From the NCBI RefSeq assembly GCF_037325665.1, contig NC_090261.1, forward strand, positions 14,264,312 to 14,328,311: a stretch of 64,000 nucleotides of DNA, written 5' to 3'. Positions 57,985 through 64,000 of this stretch are shown in pieces. How positions within the stretch are numbered: position 1 is the first letter of the stretch; every line of letters begins with the position of its first letter. The notes below the pieces were generated by a model. The model was given only the letters and a program-made list of their open reading frames with translations, made no database searches and was not told the origin of the DNA. A program made the translations under genes and the position numbers. The DNA comes from Littorina saxatilis. Lineage: Eukaryota > Mollusca > Gastropoda > Littorinimorpha > Littorinidae.

Positions 57985-57986
57985 AG

Positions 57987-58018
<32 letters not shown>

Positions 58019-58345
58019 CGAGCATTTATATCGCGCACGTATCTCACCACACAAGGCGACTCAAGGCGCATGTTACCTATTAATGCCGTGTGAGATGGAA
58101 TTTTTTACACAATATATCACGCATTCACATCGGCCAGTAGATCGACTGCCTTTAGGCGCTGCATCCACCTTTCACGGCCTATTATTCCAGGTCACACGGG
58201 TATTTTGGTGGACATTTTTATCTACGCCTATACAATTTTGCCAGGAAAGACCCTTTTGTCAATCGTGGGATCTTTAACGTGCACACCCCAATGTAGTGTA
58301 CACGAAGGGACCTCGGTTTTTCGTCTCATCCGAAAGACTAAATGC
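57985..58345 (-). mobile_element. TTAAAGATCCC-core SINE with (TTTA)n, tRNA head missing
   Basis: Same core as 9730-10170, but the tail is (TAAA)n on the minus strand (57986-58019). Confidence 0.8.
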
Positions 58346-58854
58346 CGCGCATTGATTTAAAGAAAAACAGACACCACCATTTCATTGACTCCCGAAACTA
58401 CTCACCTATAATGTACGACTGGTGAATCCAAAGTGAATTAAAAAACAACAACACTTTAATTGCAGGTTATTGTCGAAAACGTTTAATTATGGACAAAACA
58501 AAACGTTACATTTCCAGTACGTCGACCCAGCATCGTTTAAGTAGACTGACAGACACACACTTATGGTACAAATAATGAATTTATCTCAAAATCTTCGAGG
58601 AATCTCGCATGCAAGATGCCTGCGAGGTTTTTAACCAAGAGCCTTAGCATTGGTCTAATTCTTAAGGGCAGAATATACCTGCGCAGTTGCAGCGGCACAG
58701 ACGACGCACTGTTAACCCGTGAACCTAAAACCGCGATTTGTAAAAATGTAAAAATGTAAAAATATCGCATTCCACAAAGTAATGCATGCCTTTTATTATT
58801 ATTAATTTTTCTTGTTTAGAGCCTCTACGTTTTAGTTCCACATCTCATTTTGGT
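58346..58854. other. Intergenic, no gene recognised
   Basis: No exon or repeat that I can support. Confidence 0.4.
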
Positions 58855-59300
58855 GCAATCCCATATTGCCGCCGTCCCGTATTTTGCCCCATCCCATTTT
58901 CGCGACATTTCACAAGCCAAGCGTCATTTTACTAACATGTCATAACAATAGCGCGACATCCCATTTTGACACCATATCCCATTTGGCCGCCATGCCGTTT
59001 CACCGCATTCCATTTCGCCCCCATCCCATTGTCGCGACATTTCACAAGCCAAGCGTCATTTTACTACCGTGTCATAACAATAGCGCGACATCCCATTTTG
59101 ACACCATCCCATTTGGCCGCCATCCCATTTTTTATTTATTCTTCCTGCCAAGCCTCACTATACTACTATACTGCGTTATTCAACTAGGAAGACATTCCGT
59201 TTACGCCAAATCCCATTTTGCCACAATCATAAATGTCGCGAAATAGGGATGGCGGCGAAATAGGATGACAGCAAAACGGCATGGCGACAAAATGAAATGT
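58855..59300. repeat. Degenerate CATCCCATTTTG minisatellite with a ~126-bp direct duplication
   Basis: Units such as CATCCCATTTTCGCGACA, CATCCCATTTGGCCGC and CCGTTTCACCGCATTCC repeat. The block TTTCACAAGCCAAGCGTCAT occurs at 58911 and again at 59040. At 59233-59290 the motif flips strand (GTCGCGAAATAGGGATGGCG). Confidence 0.8.
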
Positions 59301-61509
59301 GGCGCTAGTGGTATTTTTCTTCTTCTTCTTCTTGGCGTTCGCAGAGGTTACACGATCAGTCCAGCACTGGTGATAAATGTTGTCGTTTTCTCCAACTCCT
59401 GTCGACTGCCATATAGTTTGGTCTGCAAGGGAGTTGGTGACGGCAACACTTCTTTTCGTTCCTCATCTAAGCTAGTGTAGTAAAGGACATCGCTGTAAGA
59501 TGTGTTCCGCTGTTTGGTCTTCTTGACCGCAGGCACAGGTTGGTGATGGCGCCAGCTTGAACTTTCGGTTCATGTGAGCATTGAGCCTGTTGTGGCCAGT
59601 ACGCAGCCTGATGAGGTTGACTTGCTGCTCTCTGGACATTGTGTGGTAGTCATCTCTGTTTTTCCTTGGCCTCATCAATGCTTTGATGATTGTCTTCTGC
59701 TCACTAAAGCTGACACTGTTTTCAGGTTGGTCTTCCACGGCTCCTTCTTTCGCCAGCTCATCTGCCCTTTCATTTCCTGGTATCCTACAGTGTGCTGGTA
59801 TCCACTGGAGGACAACTCTTCTGGTTTTTCTGACCATCTGTAATGCTTTGGCCAGCTGTGGGAGTTTGTCGTTCTCTAGGGCCTGAAGGACTGAAAGGGC
59901 GTCCGAGAGGAAGACAACTTGGTAGCAAGGGTCTGCGGAGTCCTGAACCAAGGAGGCGGCCTGCATGAGAGCTTCTGCTTCTGCTTTATAGTTTGTGCAG
60001 TGTTTGCCAGTGGCAACGCTGGATGTAGCTGTATGTCCCCCAGAGAACTGGATCAGAATGCCAGCACCTCCATTGAGCACGGCGTTAGTTGTTGATCCAT
60101 CGGTGTATACATGGATCCACGCCTCTTTTGGGTACTGTTCGTTGATCAGGGCTAAGGTGAGTGCCTGTCGAGCTGTGTCATTCTGATCTTCTCCTGAGGT
60201 AACATGTGGAACACTGGTGCAGATCTGGATGCCTGGTTTCTCTGTTGCCTTGGGGGTTTCCTCTTCTTCTTGAGTCAGAGGTAGAGTGTTCTGTGGGAGG
60301 ACTTCCCTGTACTGTCGAGAAAGTCTCTTGCTCTCGTGTACAAAACTGCTCCGTTTGAGCCGGTTCTTGGTGAGGTTGCTCAGTCTGTGCTTCATGGGGT
60401 GGCCGGGTAGGCACTTGAGCTTCTCGGCCTGTACCATAGTCTTGGCTTCTCTTCTCTGACAGAGGGGTTGGATGGTGGTAAGCTTCTCCATTTCCTTGAT
60501 GGGCGTGGATTTCATTGCACCAGTGATGAGTCGGAGGGCCTGGTTTTGCACATGGTCGAGGGTCTGCAGGTTTGTCTTGGCTGAGGTTGACCACGCTGTG
60601 GAGCCGTACTCGAGGTGGGGTCTGATTGTTCCCTGGTATACTGTATTCAGTATCTTCTCGTTCGCTCTCCAGGTGGTACCTGCCAGCTTCCTGAGTATGG
60701 CTAGCTTGCGCCGGGCCTTCGTCTCTGCCTGTGCAATGTGTGGTTTCCAGGTCTGCCGTCTATCAAAGGTGACACCAAGGTACATCGCTTCTTCATCCTC
60801 TCTCAGAGGAGTTCCACCAAGCCTAATGGTTCCGGCTTTCTGCTTTGGCGTCGACAGTGTGAATAGGGTGGTGGAGGATTTCTCCTTGTTGATGGAGACA
60901 CACCAATCTTTTGCCCATGCGTTCAGCCTATCTGCCGCTTGCTGCATTCTGTAGGTGGAAGTACTTGCGTGCTCCTCCTTGCACCAGATCTGCGTAGAGA
61001 GCAGCTTTGATCCCCTTGGGCATCTCAGACACCAGATCGACGATGAAGAGAAGGAAGAGTGTGGGGGAGAGGACTCCGCCCTGAGGGACGCCATGACGAA
61101 GGAAAAACTTCTTGCTTTTGTGTGGCACCCGGAGTCTCGGGGCGGGAGCCGAGAGAGGGTAAGTGGGGGAATGAGGGGCGGAGAGAAAGGATTGTGAGCG
61201 ATAGCGGGACATGGAAGGTAAAAAGGACTGGACTCGCTCGTTTCGTCTCTTTATTTTATTACGAGCCCCACTGTTGGCGACCCATTGCAGACGACCACAA
61301 CAAAAACCCTAATGAAAAACAAACAAACAAACATTTGCATCAACCAAAACAAACAAATCATATGACATCAAGAGAGGAATAAACTAACCATATCAGTATT
61401 AAATGGGTTAGGAAACCCTTGGATTGAAAATACTGTAACAGCACATCAATCAGGGGGAGTTATCATTGAGAGAGACATTATTACAGTGAAATATCCTTAA
61501 GTGCAACAG

Positions 61510-61815
61510 TTCTTAGGACATTACGAAGGACATGTCAGAAAAAGAGAGATATTATGAGGAAATGTCATCAAAAGGAAAGCATTACGGAAGGTATTACGAA
61601 GATATGGCATTTAATAATGGGTATATATCGCAAGTTGTGCCATGGGAGGAAACATTACGAAAGCATGGCATCAAAAGAAATATTCCAAGGATAGGTCTCT
61701 ACAGGAAACATTACGACGGACGTTACAGAGACCTATCGTTGAAGGGAACATTACGGTGGCCATTACATATTAGGGGCATCTTCAGAAGAGGAATATTTAG
61801 GAAAATATATCATTA
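61510..61815 (+). repeat. Degenerate CATTACGAAGG-motif repeat block
   Basis: CATTACG or ATTACGRMGG words occur near 61518, 61579, 61592, 61653, 61709, 61749 and 61811, some preceded by ATGNCATCAAAAG. A 128-codon frame runs through it (YYEEM, YYEDM units), probably by-product. Confidence 0.55.
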
Positions 61816-61816
61816 C

Positions 61817-62103
61817 GGGTGGCCGAGTGATAACGCACTTGCGTTCGGAAGCGAGAGGTTGCGTGTTCGACCCTGGGTCAGGCCGCCGAATTTTCTCCCC
61901 CCTTCAGTCCTAACCTAGGTGGTGGGTTCAAGTGCTAGTCTTTCGGATGAGACGAAAAACCGAGGTCCCTTCGTGTACACTACATTGGGGTGTGCACGTT
62001 AAAGATCCCACGATTGACAAAAGGGTCTTTCCTGGCAAAATTGTATAGGCATAGATAACAATGTCCACCAAAATACCCGTGTGACTTGGAATAATAGGCC
62101 GTG
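61817..62103 (+). mobile_element. TTAAAGATCCC-core SINE with tRNA head, 3' truncated
   Basis: Head GGTGGCCGAGTGATAACGC (A box) and GTGTTCGACCC (B box), Leu/Ser-tRNA-like. The core matches 58345-58180 on the other strand. It stops at AATAATAGGCCGTGA without a tail. Confidence 0.85.
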
Positions 62104-64000
62104 ATTATTATGTCTTGTATACTTGCCATTTACATATTTATTATAAATGTTGATGGATGAATGATGATACATTGTGGACCGATGCATGTTATTGAGAGAG
62201 AGATCGACGTTAACTCTTGCCCTGCGGTTGTAGAGGTAGGAGCGAATCCACTGGTACATGTTGCTGGACACGCCTTTCCTCAGCAGTTTTACAAGGAGTC
62301 CATCTTTTCAGACCTTGTCAAAGGCCTTCTGAAGATCTATCCAGGTGACGAAGACCAGCTTCTGTTCCTGAAAGGCATCTTCAACTTCTTGCGCCAGGTA
62401 AGTGACCTGATCTTCGGTGCTGCGGAACTGTCGGAATCCAGCTTATTCAGGGGCGAGGAGGTTCCTGGATTCCAGGTACCACCTGAGGCGCTCGTTAACA
62501 ATTCTCTCCAGGGTCTTCACAACACAGCTGGTGAGGCTGATTGGGCGATAGCTGGTGGCCTTCTTTGGATCCTTCCCTTTTTTTAGGATGGGGATCATGA
62601 TCGCTTCTCGCCAGAGTTGTGATAGCGATCCTTCTTGCCAGCTGCTGTTGAAGACCTCGAGTTGCTTGTTCTCTGCCGCATTACCAAGGTGGGTTAGCAT
62701 CTCGTTGGTGATGCCGTCTGGGCCAGGGGACTTCTTCGCCTTTAACTTTTTCAGAGCTGAGTGCAGCTCGTGGAGTGTGAGTGGTTGACTCATGGCGTCC
62801 ACTGTCGACTGTCTGGCAGGTCTCTCTCTTTTCTCTCTTCTTGCTTCTCTCTGTTTCTCGGGGCTAACATGGAGGTTGCTCTCAGCTGCATAGCTTTCAG
62901 CAAATTGGTTGGCAGCATGCTTTCCAGTTAGCACCTTCCCGTTCTCTTCTAATGTGATCTTTCCTCTGCTGGTGTTCTCATCATTCAACTGCTTGGTAAG
63001 CCTCCAGAGCTTTCTGCCATCCTTCTCAAGGTTCAGAGAGCTTGTTTTCTCTTGCCAGCTTCTCCGTCTTGCCTGTAGCTTCTTCTTGAGAAATTTGGCT
63101 TTGGCTTCCTGGAGGCGGATGTTGTTGTTTTGTGACGGGTTGACTTCTGCTTACCTTCTGGCGTCTGCCAGATCATCATCCAGTTCCTGCAATTCATTGC
63201 TCCAGTAGGGCTTATAGTCTCTCCTGGCACCCCTGGGAATGGACTCACGCGCTGCTCTGAGGATGCTCATGTTGAAGTCCTTAGCCACCATGTTGATATC
63301 TCGACCCTCGACTCTGATGTCTTTGGTGAGTTCGCTGGTGCGGTGTCTAAAGAGGAACCAGTTCGCTTTTTTGTAGTTCCACCGTGGGAAGGAAGCTTCA
63401 GTGCAGGACTCCATGCCCAGGGTCAAAAAGACTGGCCGATGGTCACTTCCACCTAGCTGTTCTCCGACCTCTCTGCTGGTTAGCTGGTGCATGTCTTCCG
63501 TGCAGAAGGTTAGGTCAGGAGTTGATGTAGTGTGCCATCTGGAGTAGAATGTAGGGTAGTCAAAGGGACTGTTCAAAAGGATGAGACCTTCGTCGTCCTG
63601 CCAGTTCTCCACCTCTTCTCCTCTCCGATCCAAGTGGTCATATCCCCAACTCTGTGAGTGACTGTTGAAGTCACCCACCACGATGAAGTTGGAGGCCTTT
63701 GCGGGGATCGTGTCAAGGGCGAGGTGTCTATCGTTGGGGCAGTATAAGTTGACAAGATGGAATTCTGCTGTCTTCGTCTGGATTCGAATCTCCTGATATT
63801 CGGAGTCCTCCATGTGCGTTTCTATCAAACAGGCATTGATGTTGTTCCTATTGAGGGTCAGGATTCCTCCTTTGCTTCGGTCTGTTCTGTCGGACCTAAG
63901 CTCTCACTTTGAAGGACTTTTGGGGTGTCAGGTGCGTCTCCTGAATACAGCAGATGTTGATGTTCTTCTCATGCAGGATATGCTCCAACTCTGTCTTCTT

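Larger units (their letters stand above)
61117..62205. mobile_element. ~1.1-kb composite insertion inside the I-type LINE
   Basis: The RT frame stops matching at the GTTAACGTCGAT codons near 62205 and resumes at about 61117. Inside are a GC-rich start, unrecognised sequence, a degenerate repeat block (61510-61815) and a SINE (61817-62103). Ends and target duplication were not resolved. Confidence 0.6.
59319..64000 (-). mobile_element. I-type LINE (with RNase H), broken, interrupted; 5' part beyond window
   Basis: Reads right to left: endonuclease (CCIQETHL near 63930, FIVVGDFNSHSQSWGYDHLD near 63680, GGSDHRPVF near 63440), RT (KKSPGPDGITNEML near 62720, DLQKAFDKV near 62330, RHGVPQGGVLSPTLFLLF near 61080), then RNase H (HVYTDGSTTNAVLNGGAGIL near 60100, WIPAHCRIPGNERADELAKE near 59790) and a terminal Cys/His cluster. 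A 3' UTR ends in (AAG)n at 59319-59334. RNase H after RT suits the I/Nimb-type group. Damage: frame change near 63890, stops near 62448 and 62318, about 10 bases lost at the YADD catalytic box near 60993, and an insertion at about 61117-62205. Confidence 0.85.

Overview
This is repeat-rich animal DNA, almost certainly from a gastropod mollusc. That call rests on the mix of tRNA-derived SINEs, RTE-, CR1/L2- and I-type LINEs, many MITE-like inverted-repeat elements, very long CA/CT microsatellites, and short exons with GT-AG introns. It is inference from repeat style; no diagnostic gene fixes the species. There are no bacterial operons, CRISPR arrays or convincing functional tRNA/rRNA genes.

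Layout. 1-9 kb: the 3' end of an L1/Tx1-like LINE, a foldback repeat, a dispersed repeat, long GT and CT microsatellites, then a four-exon THAP-domain gene on the minus strand (6191-8671) whose introns hold a SINE and a MITE. 9.5-25.1 kb: a nested stack. A roughly 1 kb TIR element (CTCCTAATATGGACC family) contains a SINE and was entered by a Ty3/gypsy-type LTR retrotransposon (10602-24843). That element has the unusual pol order protease-integrase-RT-RNase H (Gmr1-like) and a SCAN-like Gag. It carries a 422-bp MITE between gag and pol, and its 3' LTR is split by a 7.57-kb insertion (17098-24665) with 11-bp inverted ends. The insertion holds exon-like pieces, including two phase-matched exons for the end of a small glycine-spaced peptide.

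25-45 kb: a possible CpG-rich promoter and first exon (minus, 25301), further copies of the TIR family, RTE-like LINE tails, a SINE with a clean target duplication, a 702-bp Harbinger-like MITE, several microsatellites, a 42-bp tandem repeat, and a dispersed ~0.85-kb family seen several times between 33 and 49.5 kb. 45-48.5 kb: a near full-length but broken CR1/L2-like LINE. 48.5-59 kb: MITEs, a 140-bp satellite, a 638-bp palindromic element, and very long CT/CTGT/CA arrays. 59.3-64 kb: an I-type LINE with RNase H on the minus strand, broken and interrupted by about 1.1 kb containing a SINE.

Host coding content is sparse: the THAP gene is the only well-supported host-like gene. Other exon candidates are labelled as tentative. 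All coordinates and domain calls come from reading the sequence and recalled family features; no alignment or search was run.
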